DNA of 64,000 nucleotides. It comes from UBA6059 sp965227155. GTDB lineage: Bacteria; Bacteroidota; Bacteroidia; Cytophagales; Cyclobacteriaceae. Position numbers and translations under genes: made by a program. The stretch covers positions 3,596,001-3,660,000 of the forward strand of contig OZ245731.1 in the NCBI GenBank assembly GCA_965227155.1, in the 5' to 3' direction. Below are positions 17,359-25,519 of the stretch, one piece after another (the first letter of the stretch is position 1; each line of letters begins with the position of its first letter). Below the pieces are notes generated by a model. It had not been told where the DNA came from. It searched no databases and worked only from the letters and a program-made list of their open reading frames with translations.

Positions 17359-17848
17359 AGGCTTCAATTTTTTGTAAACATGTCCTCACTTTTGTGCGGG
17401 CCCTGTGCAGATTCACTTTCACTTCTGATATATTGAGCGACAGGGTCTCTGAGATTTCCTGGTAACTCATGCCGTCAATTTCCCGCAGGTGAAAAACCTC
17501 CTGCTGCTTTTGAGGCAATGATTCCAGGACTAGCGCCAGCCATTTTTGCTGATCTTTCATCAGCATATCGTGATCGGCATTGCGGTGCTCCGCCTTATTT
17601 TCCTGCGCATCAGGTAGTATTGTAAACCTGTTGGTCTTCACCCAATCGAAGCATTGATTGCGGGTAATGCGCATTACCCATGCTTCGGGGTTTTCTATTT
17701 TGCTGAGCATATCACGTTTGTTCCAAATCTTCACCAGGCATTCCTGTACTACATCATGAGCACTGTCTGCATCTTTTAGGATGGTCAGTGCATACCTAAA
17801 CATGCGCTGCGTTTCCGGTAATATTTGTTGTTCAAAAAGTGACGACAT
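17342..17848 (-). CDS. ECF RNA polymerase sigma factor (sigma-70 family)
   Basis: A 168-residue ECF sigma factor. Region 2 is seen in TQRMFRYALTILKDADSAHDVVQECLVKIW, with the -10 recognition segment PEAWVMRITRNQCFDWVKTN. Region 4 is LPQKQQEVFHLREIDGMSYQEISETLSLNISEVKVNLHRA. It heads a six-gene minus-strand operon (anti-sigma candidate, two DUF4252 proteins, ABC ATPase, permease). The sequence GTAAC (17881-17885, minus strand) and GTCT 18 bases on could be an autoregulated ECF promoter, but the leader would be only a few bases, so this is tentative. Confidence 0.95.
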   Translation of the reverse strand: MSSLFEQQILPETQRMFRYALTILKDADSAHDVVQECLVKIWNKRDMLSKIENPEAWVMRITRNQCFDWVKTNRFTILPDAQENKAEHRNADHDMLMKDQQKWLALVLESLPQKQQEVFHLREIDGMSYQEISETLSLNISEVKVNLHRARTKVRTCLQKIEAYGIAN

Positions 17849-17975
17849 TCTGATAGGCAGACTGTTCTGCTTTTTAAAAAGTTACAGGTGTCTGAAATAA
17901 AAATTGTAAACTATTGATATGCAATATATTACCAATATATATTTTGGTGTGATAGCTAAAAAGCTACCATCGAAT

Positions 17976-18215
17976 TTATGTCCCCTGGGGGACTAAAGGG
18001 GTGAAGATGATGGCTCTTTTCAAAAACTTTGTGCCCCTCAGTTACTACTCTGCGAAACTCTGTGTAAAAATTAAACACAAAGCCACCCAAAGAAGCACTA
18101 AGGTTCAAAGAGATAATATTTAGGTGTTTAGGTCTGGTGATGGTTAGAGTTACCTGCAAAACCCTGGATGTGTCTCCACCATCCAGGAACGGCTTGTAAG
18201 GACACAACCCATGGC
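17976..18215 (+). repeat. C-type dispersed unit, copy C3 (diverged)
   Basis: It begins with the same TGTCCCCTGGGGGACTA inverted repeat as C2, then GCGAAACTCTGTGTAAAAATTA and AGAGATAATATTTAGG, and ends with palindrome copy 4. It is more diverged than C1 and C2. Noncoding, between the ECF sigma gene start and the propeller-VOC gene end. Confidence 0.75.
18189..18215 (+). repeat. 27-nt AGGA-loop palindrome, copy 4 (GGATTGTG-type)
   Basis: Aligns with copy 8 (right arm CACAACCCAT then GGC). The left arm has several mismatches. It belongs to the variant stem class with TTGT/ACAA instead of TTCGTG/CACGAA. Confidence 0.6.
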
Positions 18216-18278
18216 GGAGAAATAATGGATATTACAATCAATCTTATCGCCATTCCAAATTAAGTAGCAATAGTCCTG

Positions 18279-19568
18279 TCAATTTGCTTTTGGCCCAATA
18301 AGCTCCACAAAAGTACCATCAGGGTCCTGTATGAGCACAAAATACCTGCCATCGGGTAATGTGATTGGTGTCTCTCCAAGGAATGGAATGTTGTTTGACT
18401 CCAGCCGTTCAATAAATGGTTGGATGTTTTTCACATAGATTGTCAAATACTGAAGGCCGGGCTCATCCTGGATGAATTTTGACCTTTCGGATGCAAAGGC
18501 ATTGTCAAATGACACAACCTTAAGCTCATTGGCGGCCGGTGAATCTTCCAATTTTAATTGGATTACCGAAAAGGGTACACCGTTGCTTAAGCCACTTGCT
18601 TTTCCAAAAGCTTCATCGATATCAAAGCCTCCAATACGCGTCATGCCGATGATATTTTGATAGAAAGCGAGTGTCTTGTCAAGATCCCTTGCGACTAGCC
18701 CCATCTGGATATTAGGGCGGCTAAAAAGTGACTGTTCTTCGACAACCAGGGCCAGCTTATCAACCTGTGGAGAAATCGCTATTCGTGACACATCCCCAAG
18801 TCCAAAGCTGGTCATGTCGGCAATCTCATTCCAGTCATTGGCTTTTGTCCAGCGGAAAAGCTTGCTCCCGCTGCTCATGAGTATTGAGCCATCGGGCAAC
18901 CAAGCCATATCTTGACCGCCTTCTATCATATTGGCAACCGTGAGTATTTCCTTACTTTTTGGATTTAATGACTTGATCTGGCCATCCTGGGTAAAGCTAA
19001 CCAGCCCGGTATTTGGTATCATATGAATAGACCGACCGATGTTTTCCATTACAACAGTATGCTCCATCGGCAGCAGATTGGTGATTTCCAGGGTGGCTGG
19101 TTCACCTAGCACAAAGCTGACCAGGGTGGCGTTATCCCACCATACGTAATAGCCGATAATTTTTTCAGGTACCACTACCTGTCTTTCTCCGCCTCCCAAA
19201 GGGTACTTCACCAGCCGTTGGTATCCAGCATCATTGAGGATGATACTGCTTATGAATTTCCCATCTGGTGTAACCTGCGGTGAATACTCACCGGCCGGTG
19301 TATCAGTGATGCGTTCCTCTGTTTTTTGACTCAGGTTGTACTTTACAATGTCCGAATTCTTCCCAATGGATTTTACATAATAGAGATTGTCGCCATTTTT
19401 ATCGAAAGATGGCTGATTGTCGTATTTGCCGGCATTTTTAGAGATATTGGTGGGGTTGGACAAGGCAATACTTTCACCTTCATTATTGATATCAAATAGA
19501 TAGACTTCTGTAGAAGGCTGCCCAATGACGAGGGCCGGTAAAAACACGAGTAGTAGGATTCGGTACAT
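18279..19568 (-). CDS. Secreted beta-propeller (PD40/TolB-like) fused to a VOC/glyoxalase domain
   Basis: About 429 residues. Signal peptide MYRILLLVFLPALVIGQ, then propeller blades of PD40/TolB type (NQPSFDKNGDNLYYVKS, SPQVTPDGKFISSIIL, MAWLPDGSILMSS, RIAISPQVDKLALVVE) to about residue 285. A C-terminal VOC (glyoxalase/bleomycin-resistance) module follows: NIQMGLVARDLDKTLAFYQNIIGM, LQYLTIYVKNIQPFIERL, then FVLIQDPDGTFVELIGP. The metal-binding Glu of the last VOC strand is present. The two-domain fusion in one exported protein is unusual, since VOC enzymes are normally cytoplasmic. Function unknown; perhaps binding or modification of a small molecule in the periplasm. Start at 19568, because the longer frame to 19589 would spoil the signal peptide. 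Confidence 0.85.
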   Translation of the reverse strand: MYRILLLVFLPALVIGQPSTEVYLFDINNEGESIALSNPTNISKNAGKYDNQPSFDKNGDNLYYVKSIGKNSDIVKYNLSQKTEERITDTPAGEYSPQVTPDGKFISSIILNDAGYQRLVKYPLGGGERQVVVPEKIIGYYVWWDNATLVSFVLGEPATLEITNLLPMEHTVVMENIGRSIHMIPNTGLVSFTQDGQIKSLNPKSKEILTVANMIEGGQDMAWLPDGSILMSSGSKLFRWTKANDWNEIADMTSFGLGDVSRIAISPQVDKLALVVEEQSLFSRPNIQMGLVARDLDKTLAFYQNIIGMTRIGGFDIDEAFGKASGLSNGVPFSVIQLKLEDSPAANELKVVSFDNAFASERSKFIQDEPGLQYLTIYVKNIQPFIERLESNNIPFLGETPITLPDGRYFVLIQDPDGTFVELIGPKAN

Positions 19569-19600
19569 GATCAAAGTGATTTGTACCAATGAATGTAAAC

Positions 19601-19630
19601 AAAAAAAGCGAGGACTAAGCCCCGCTTTTA
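19601..19630 (-). terminator. Terminator of the BNR protein gene
   Basis: On the minus strand AAAAGCGGGG, loop, CCTCGCTTTTTTT: a stem of about 9 pairs with one G-U, ending in seven T. It lies 21 bases after the stop at 19651. Confidence 0.8.
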
Positions 19631-19650
19631 TTATTCAAACTACATCATGA

Positions 19651-22600
19651 TTACATTGTACTTGGTTTGCTATCAAGCATTACAGCATTGATCTGCATTT
19701 CCTTCACTTTTTCATTCAGCTTAGGAATTTCATTGCTCTTGATAGTTTCCCATTTTTTGAGCTCGGTATTGATTTTTTCGCTCATTTCGTTTTTCACGGC
19801 CACCGCCTGGTCAGTAGGAGAGTAATCGCTGGACCTGCCAACCACACTGTTGAGGTGACCCAATTTGTTGTTCAATCGGATAGGGAAGTTCAGCGGATCC
19901 TGACGGCTTTGATTTTTCGTCTGGTAAAGCGCTTGCTCTACTTCCGTCATTTGCTTATTGATATCCTCTGTCATATCCACAATTTCCTTGTAGGACTCAT
20001 CACCTTCCAATCTCTTTTTCAGGTCCATCATTTGAGCACGTGCCTCACGCATATTCTTAATAGCTGTATGCGTTTCAGTAAGCTTGTCTCTTACCTCGAT
20101 CAGGAAGTCAAATTGCTTCTGAATATCAGCAATAGTTGCTTCTGTTCGAGGGTCTTTCAGGATAGTGAAGTCGGTGTCCATAGACTGATCATTCACAGTA
20201 AGTCTTGCTTTATAGTTGCCGGGCACAGCCTTTGGACCGGTCAGACTTGCAGCCCACATGATCATACCATCAAAAGGCTCTGCATCAGGGTAGCGCATAT
20301 TCCAGGTAAAGTGGTTGCTGCCTTTTTTCACCTTCAGCATAGCTTTTTTGTCCTCAGCATTGGAAGCAAATGTTTTGATAAGGTCGCCATCTTCCTCCAT
20401 GATCTCCAATTTCACTACATCATCCTCACCAATTTCTCTGTTAAGGTTGAAGAAGAAGCGAACGCCATTGTGGTGGTTTTCACCTACTGCATTGCCAGGT
20501 CCGCCCCAGCTTGGTTGACCCATTCTGTAGCTATCGATAGGCTTGAACAGGTGGAACTCATTGGTGGCTACTTCCTGGCTTAACTGGTGCAAAGGTGTAA
20601 GATCATCAATGATGTAAACCGAACGACCTTGAGTAGCTACAACCAGATTATTGTCTTTTAGCGCCAGATCAGTAATCGGCACGAGCGGTAAGTTCAACTG
20701 GAATGGTTGCCAGCTGGCACCGTCATCAAAAGAGATGTACATGCCGGATTCAGTACCTGCATACAATAGGCCTTGTCTGCCCGGATCAGCACGCACAACT
20801 CTGGTGAAGTGATTGCTTTCGATTCCGTCAACAATTTTCGTCCAGGTTTGTCCATAGTCCTTGGTTCTGTACAGGTAAGGTGCATAGTCTCCATCCTTGT
20901 AAGAGGTACCTGCGGCATACATGCCACCGTCAGTAAATGGATCTGGCTCTACGCTGTTCCACATCAAATATTTAGGGGCTCCGGCCGGGGTTACATTTTC
21001 CCAATTCTTGCCACCGTCTTTGGATACATGGATCAGACCATCGTCAGAAGCTGCCCAAAGCAGGCCTTCTTCATATGGAGATTCGCAGGCAGCGAATATG
21101 GTCGCATAATACTCTACAGCGGTATTGTCTTTGGTGATAGGACCGCCTGAGGGGCCTAATTTTTCAGCTTCATTTCGGGTAAGGTCAGGGCTGATTAGCT
21201 CCCAGCTTTGTCCTTCGTTCGTAGACACATGGAAGTGGTTAGACGTAGTGTAAAGCTTGTCTGAATTGTGCGGAGAGAAGAAAATAGGGAAGTTCCACTG
21301 GAATCTGTATTTCATGTTCTCGGCACCATGACCCATGGGGTTATCCGGCCATACATTGATCACACGCACTTCACCGGTCTCATGGTTTACGCGGGTCAAC
21401 AGACCACCGTAGCTACCACCGTAAACCACCTCAGGGTTATCAGGGTCAGCTGCCATGTGGGCACTTTCACCACCAGCAGAAGGCTCCCAGTCACGCTCGG
21501 TGATGCCATTGCCATCCACACGATGCGCAATTCTCTGTGTTGAATTGTCCTGCTGTGCTACGAGGATGTTGTATGGAAAATCATTGTCCGTAACCACGCG
21601 ATAATACTGCGCTGTAGGCTGGTTCATGTAAGTGCTCCAGTTTTCACCTGCATCATAGCTGATTTGTGCACCGCCATCGTCTGCCACAGCCAATCTTTGA
21701 TTGTCTTCAGGAGCTATCCATAGATCGTGGTGGTCACCGTGTGGCGTATCAAAATCTTTGAAAGTTTTACCACCATCATTAGACTGCCAGAACTGAACGT
21801 TCATCACATATACACGGTCTTCTAACTCAGTATCTGCATAAATTTTGGTGTAATACCAGGCTCTCTGACGAAGATTTCTGTCAGCAGAGGTAAGCTGCCA
21901 TGTTTTGCCGGCATCATCAGAGCGGTACACACCGCCTTTTTCATTTTCGATGATGGCCCATACACGGTCAGGATTTACAGGCGATACAGTTACACCTGAG
22001 ATACCCCAAATGCCACCAGGTAAACCCTGGTTGCCGGAAATATCCTGCCAGGTTTCACCCATATCCGTGGATTTCCATAGCGCAGAGCCCTCTCCACCAG
22101 ACTCCAAAGAATAAGGAGTTCTGCGGATATTCCAGGTAGAGGCATACAACACACGTGCATTGCCCGGCTCGAAAGTAATATCTACAGCACCGGTGCGCTC
22201 ATTGGCATACAGCACTTTTTTCCATGATTGGCCACCATCAGTGGTTTTGTAAACGCCCCTGTCAGGAGAATCTTTGAACAGATCACCAATAATGGCAACA
22301 AAAGCGATATCAGGATTTTTAGGGTGGATGCGGATTCTTCCCGTTTGTACCTGATCGATATTGAGTGGTAATTTCACCCAGGTATCACCTGCATCGTAAG
22401 ATTTCCAGAATCCACCATAGCCTGGTGATACGTTACCTCTTACAGTGCTTTCTCCGGTACCCACGTACAATATGTTGGGGTCAGAATCAGCTACTGCAAC
22501 CGCACCAATGGAGCCGCCAAAGTAACCATCAGAAATGTTTTTCCAGCTAGAGCCACCGTCTACTGTTTTCCATACACCACCGCCGGTAGCTGCCATGTAG

Positions 22601-22830
22601 AAAACATTAGGCTGACCGGGAACTCCGGTGACTGATGATGCTCTACCACCTCTGTAAGGACCGATAGATCGGTAAGAGATTGCATCATACAACGACTCAT
22701 CAAAGCGAACGGTCGGTTCACTATTGCCCTTTTTCTTTTTCTGGGCTTGTGCTTCCAGCATGACAGAAAATGTCATGACCAAAGCCAGCAGCAAGGCTGT
22801 TGATAATGATTGATATTTTGTTTTCCTCAT
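19651..22830 (-). CDS. Large secreted sortilin/VPS10-like BNR-repeat protein
   Basis: About 1059 residues, from the signal-peptide start MRKTKYQSLSTALLLALVMT at 22830. The longer frame to 22950 is unlikely. After the signal come repeated Asp-box/BNR blades with the SxDxGxTW pattern (GVWKTVDGGSSWKNIS, FWKSYDAGDTWVKLP, VYKTTDGGQSWKKV, LIHVSKDGGKNWENV, MYISFDDGASWQPF), which build a sortilin-like ten-bladed propeller. The C-terminal third has a beta domain (KAVPGNYKARLTVNDQSM) and a long helical coiled coil (from about residue 940). Such proteins in Bacteroidota are annotated as glycosyl hydrolase or VPS10 proteins, but a catalytic activity is not established. A second member is at 44700-47822. 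Confidence 0.9.
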   Translation of the reverse strand: MRKTKYQSLSTALLLALVMTFSVMLEAQAQKKKKGNSEPTVRFDESLYDAISYRSIGPYRGGRASSVTGVPGQPNVFYMAATGGGVWKTVDGGSSWKNISDGYFGGSIGAVAVADSDPNILYVGTGESTVRGNVSPGYGGFWKSYDAGDTWVKLPLNIDQVQTGRIRIHPKNPDIAFVAIIGDLFKDSPDRGVYKTTDGGQSWKKVLYANERTGAVDITFEPGNARVLYASTWNIRRTPYSLESGGEGSALWKSTDMGETWQDISGNQGLPGGIWGISGVTVSPVNPDRVWAIIENEKGGVYRSDDAGKTWQLTSADRNLRQRAWYYTKIYADTELEDRVYVMNVQFWQSNDGGKTFKDFDTPHGDHHDLWIAPEDNQRLAVADDGGAQISYDAGENWSTYMNQPTAQYYRVVTDNDFPYNILVAQQDNSTQRIAHRVDGNGITERDWEPSAGGESAHMAADPDNPEVVYGGSYGGLLTRVNHETGEVRVINVWPDNPMGHGAENMKYRFQWNFPIFFSPHNSDKLYTTSNHFHVSTNEGQSWELISPDLTRNEAEKLGPSGGPITKDNTAVEYYATIFAACESPYEEGLLWAASDDGLIHVSKDGGKNWENVTPAGAPKYLMWNSVEPDPFTDGGMYAAGTSYKDGDYAPYLYRTKDYGQTWTKIVDGIESNHFTRVVRADPGRQGLLYAGTESGMYISFDDGASWQPFQLNLPLVPITDLALKDNNLVVATQGRSVYIIDDLTPLHQLSQEVATNEFHLFKPIDSYRMGQPSWGGPGNAVGENHHNGVRFFFNLNREIGEDDVVKLEIMEEDGDLIKTFASNAEDKKAMLKVKKGSNHFTWNMRYPDAEPFDGMIMWAASLTGPKAVPGNYKARLTVNDQSMDTDFTILKDPRTEATIADIQKQFDFLIEVRDKLTETHTAIKNMREARAQMMDLKKRLEGDESYKEIVDMTEDINKQMTEVEQALYQTKNQSRQDPLNFPIRLNNKLGHLNSVVGRSSDYSPTDQAVAVKNEMSEKINTELKKWETIKSNEIPKLNEKVKEMQINAVMLDSKPSTM

Positions 22831-23052
22831 AGGATCTTTTGGGTTTGAATTTATGAGAAAATTAGGTCTAAACGGGTGAATGACAAAACCTATCTGTAAG
22901 GGTGGCAGGTGCTTGGGATAAATGGGGGATAATGTTTTGTCCTTTGCCAAAAGCTACAACCGTGGGTGAAAGCTTCAGCGCAAATAAGAGTGGAAGCCCG
23001 CCGGGTAGGAGCCTCGGTGGCTATTTGCTCTAAAGTCTTTATTTAGGACTGT

Positions 23053-23264
23053 ATTTTCAAAAAGTTCAGTCGTAGGGTCGCTGACGCTAAAACCTACGAC
23101 CAGTGGGGGTGTTTTTTTGTAATCGTCTTTAACCAACCCGATTCAGGCATTTTTAAATCTTACGATCACTACAATATTCCTCACTCGGCAGGAGACGAGC
23201 GAGTGCTGGGCTTGATAATTTTTAGCAGTAGAAAGGTCACGCGTCACAGACGCGCGCCAGCGGG
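23053..23264 (+). repeat. B-type composite repeat, copy B1
   Basis: Modules in order: an inverted repeat GTCGTAGG/CCTACGAC around a GACGCTAA core, a spacer, a hairpin CTCGGC-AGGA-GaCGAG within CTCACTCG...CGAGCGAGTG, then TTGATAATTTTTAGCAGTAG, and an inverted repeat GCGTC-ACA-GACGC within GGTCACGCG...CGCGCGCCAGCGGG. It is nearly identical to B2 from the second hairpin onward. Noncoding. It lies between the BNR gene start and the CBASS operon end. An upstream GC-rich hairpin (about 22992-23016, CCGCCGGG-TAGGA-GCCTCGGTGG with G-U pairs) also has AGGA in its loop. Confidence 0.8.
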
Positions 23265-23339
23265 GACTTCAAAAGTATCAAACCGTGATAATTTTAAGCG
23301 GGCTACAGCCCTTGATTTTACTACTATCTCGCCTATTTT

Positions 23340-23359
23340 GTATATACATTGTTATGGGC
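23340..23359 (+). repeat. Inverted repeat flanking CBASS, right end of operon
   Basis: GTATATACATTGTTATGGGC. Its reverse complement, with small changes, recurs at 25405-25423 on the other side of the CBASS operon. The stop codon of the TIR-STING gene (23352-23354) lies inside it. Confidence 0.7.
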
Positions 23360-24314
23360 TGGGCTTATTGTTCTTGGATAAGTCATTCTCTCTTTTTACA
23401 ATTACCATTTCATCAAAACCGTGTTTAATTAATAATTTTTTCAATGTAGTTATGAAACGTCTAAGTTCTCTTTCAAGAATTGAGTCGTAATCAGGACTTA
23501 GTCTATTAAAATCATTTGGTAAAAGATTAGAAATAGCATAGTTAATTCCAGTAATGATTGTAGGAAAGTCAATGAAAACTAATGTTTCATCTTTTATTTG
23601 AGTATCAATACTTATGTTTCGTGGCCGGCCTGCATACTTAAAAGACACATTTTTGGTTTCAATTGATGATTTTAACTTCTCAAACTGGAGATTTACATCC
23701 TGATTTATTCGGTCTGGAACTAAAATATGGAGCTTACATTTTTTAAATTTTACTCCGTCAAGTTCATATCCACCATTTTCAATAAGATACCTACAAGTAG
23801 GTGCTATGAGGTTTTCTAGGTAAACAGAAGCCAATGTCGCTGATGGGAAAAAGTTAATTTCGTCATCCGAACTTGATTTGAAAAGGTCTTTAACTTGATT
23901 TACTGCATTTTCAAAACTTTGTTCATTCCCGTTTTCAAATACAGCTAATGATAGACCACCAAAGTCCGAAAGCAGTTTAATTTCTTTGTCAATTATGAAA
24001 GCACATTTAGAAGTGCCAAGTCGTCCTGTGAATAAACCAAGTTCGAACAATATATTGTCTCTTGGCTGTAACATTACTTGTCCCCTAAATTCAACTTTGT
24101 CATCATTAGTGCCTAATAAAATACCATAATCAAATTGCAATGTTGCTTTAAGTAAGTCCGAAAGAAAGTTTTGGTTAATCTTAAATATAGAGGAATCCCA
24201 AACTTTCTCATTCCAAATTGTTACATCAAAGTCAGTAGACAAAATCGTCTTTGCTTTCTCAGCTAAAATCAATTCTTCCGAAGAAGAGCCTATAAAAAGT
24301 CTTTTTTTAATCAT
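23352..24314 (-). CDS. cap12: TIR-STING fusion, CBASS effector
   Basis: Predicted abortive-infection effector. The N-terminal half is a TIR-like domain of the CAP12/Pycsar class: RLFIGSSSEELILAEKAK at residues 5-22 and PRDNILFELGLFTGR with the putative catalytic Glu (E91 by my count). From about residue 155 the protein becomes a prokaryotic STING domain (ASVYLENLIAPTCRYLIENG, LHILVPDRI, KYAGRPRNISIDTQ, PTIITGINYAIS, LERELRRFITTLKKLL). In characterised bacterial TIR-STING proteins the STING dimer binds 3',3'-c-di-GMP, forms filaments and turns on NAD+ cleavage by the TIR domain. It overlaps the CD-NTase stop by 4 bases (ATGA). The last codons run into a flanking inverted repeat. AT-richer than neighbouring housekeeping genes. 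Confidence 0.9.
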   Translation of the reverse strand: MIKKRLFIGSSSEELILAEKAKTILSTDFDVTIWNEKVWDSSIFKINQNFLSDLLKATLQFDYGILLGTNDDKVEFRGQVMLQPRDNILFELGLFTGRLGTSKCAFIIDKEIKLLSDFGGLSLAVFENGNEQSFENAVNQVKDLFKSSSDDEINFFPSATLASVYLENLIAPTCRYLIENGGYELDGVKFKKCKLHILVPDRINQDVNLQFEKLKSSIETKNVSFKYAGRPRNISIDTQIKDETLVFIDFPTIITGINYAISNLLPNDFNRLSPDYDSILERELRRFITTLKKLLIKHGFDEMVIVKRENDLSKNNKPSP

Positions 24315-25369
24315 AGCCCAAGAGTTTTTCTTAGGTCATTAAAAATACCTTCAACTTCTGACATTAAAATTCTAAGGTTGTTGAGTTTTTTACTGTTGTA
24401 TCTGAAAATATACTCTCGACCATCAACAGATATTATGCTATCTGCTTTTGTTTGACTTGTACAAATCTCTTTGAGTTGATTGTAGATAACAGGAACAAGC
24501 TCGTAAAATGATAGCGTTTGATATTTTGAAACTTCAATATCATAGCATATCGCATTAATATCAAAGCTACTTAGGTCAATTTCTTGGTCAGAATCAGCTT
24601 TTACATTTTTCAGAAATCTAATCATTCGTTTCAACCTGCCATTTGTTTCTGAACTTCTCTCATTTATTCGTTTTATGCTTAGAAAGGGGTAGTCTGGGTC
24701 GCCTTTTGAGTGTGTTTCTTTGTTGTAAACCTGTATTCCACGGTAATCACCTTTTTCATTAATAATGGAAGAGACATCATCATACCAATTTGCAATCACA
24801 ACATCAACTTCTCTGTTTAAACTTTGATTCTTTATTTTAATTGATTTTGGTTTAGAGGTATCACAAATGTCATATACAACCTTAAGAGTATCTTCACTAT
24901 CTAATCTTAACTGTCTTAAGTCTTGAAGTGCGTTTCCTTGGTAGGAACTTCTATTTACTTCCTTTTCCATTTTTTCAATCGAGGTTTGTCTGTATTTTGC
25001 TCTTTGTTCATATGATTCTAATATCTGCTTTACTTTGGTTGCATCATAGGTGTAGAACTTTTCGCTTATTGTTAACAGGTCTATGTCGCTATAACCTTTA
25101 ATATGGGTATCTGTCATTACAGAACCTTGATATCTATATGTTACGTCACTCAGTTTTTTAGATAAGTGGTCTTTTACTCGTTCACCCGCATCTTTACTTT
25201 TTTGTGTGTATTCTGGCTCAACCCCTTTCATTGCAACTCGGATATATGTCAGCACTTCACTGTATGAAACCGTTGCTAGTTCATCTGAGAAAGATTTTCT
25301 CAATACTAAATTCTCAGGATTAATTCGTCCTTTGATACTCTCTGTTAGTTGTCTATAATTTTTTGCCAT
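24311..25369 (-). CDS. cdnE: CD-NTase, CdnE-type CBASS cyclic-dinucleotide synthase
   Basis: A cGAS/DncV-like nucleotidyltransferase of 352 residues that makes the second messenger read by the adjacent STING effector. The active-site motif is YRYQGSVMTDTHIKGYSDID: Gly-Ser at 82-83 and the metal-binding Asp pair D95 and D97. The third catalytic Asp is D189 in REVDVVIANW. The C-terminal helical half (IKRINERSSETNGRLKRMIRFLKNV, FDINAICYDI) fits the OAS-like C-domain. CD-NTases paired with STING in Bacteroidota make c-di-GMP; that product is inferred here from the partner. No Cap2/Cap3 or HORMA/TRIP13 genes accompany it, so this is a minimal type I CBASS operon. ATG at 25369 follows an A-rich leader. 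Confidence 0.9.
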   Translation of the reverse strand: MAKNYRQLTESIKGRINPENLVLRKSFSDELATVSYSEVLTYIRVAMKGVEPEYTQKSKDAGERVKDHLSKKLSDVTYRYQGSVMTDTHIKGYSDIDLLTISEKFYTYDATKVKQILESYEQRAKYRQTSIEKMEKEVNRSSYQGNALQDLRQLRLDSEDTLKVVYDICDTSKPKSIKIKNQSLNREVDVVIANWYDDVSSIINEKGDYRGIQVYNKETHSKGDPDYPFLSIKRINERSSETNGRLKRMIRFLKNVKADSDQEIDLSSFDINAICYDIEVSKYQTLSFYELVPVIYNQLKEICTSQTKADSIISVDGREYIFRYNSKKLNNLRILMSEVEGIFNDLRKTLGL

Positions 25370-25404
25370 ATGTCTTTTTTTTTGCGTTGTTGTTCTTTAG
25401 CCTT

Positions 25405-25423
25405 GCCCATAACAATAATATAC
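25405..25423 (-). repeat. Inverted repeat flanking CBASS, upstream end
   Basis: On the minus strand GTATATTATTGTTATGGGC, matching the copy at 23340-23359 in inverted orientation (12 identical bases ATTGTTATGGGC plus GTATAT). It lies 36 bases upstream of the cdnE ATG. Confidence 0.7.
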
Positions 25424-25519
25424 CACGCACTGTGCGCGATATTTTTCTTTCAATTTAGCCATGTGCGCGCGATCTACTCCAAATAATATGGTAAATGCGC
25501 ACAAGCTCGCATTTCTATT

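Noticed and set aside
17859..17885. ECF autoregulated promoter for the first sigma gene
   Set aside because: GTAAC and GTCT at 18-base spacing are present, but the start site would leave almost no leader. Kept only as a remark.
19855..20583. 242-codon plus-strand frame
   Set aside because: Lies wholly antisense to the BNR protein gene; composition and lack of family signals mark it as a shadow frame.
23352..25369. Thoeris or Pycsar system
   Set aside because: Both use TIR-like effectors, but here the partner is a CD-NTase with the GS...DxD motif and the effector carries a STING domain. No ThsA/ThsB pair or pyrimidine cyclase is present.
23340..25423. Integron attC site at the CBASS ends
   Set aside because: The word GTTATGGGC does not fit the GTTRRRY core of attC and no integrase is present. 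The simple inverted repeat is what can be supported.
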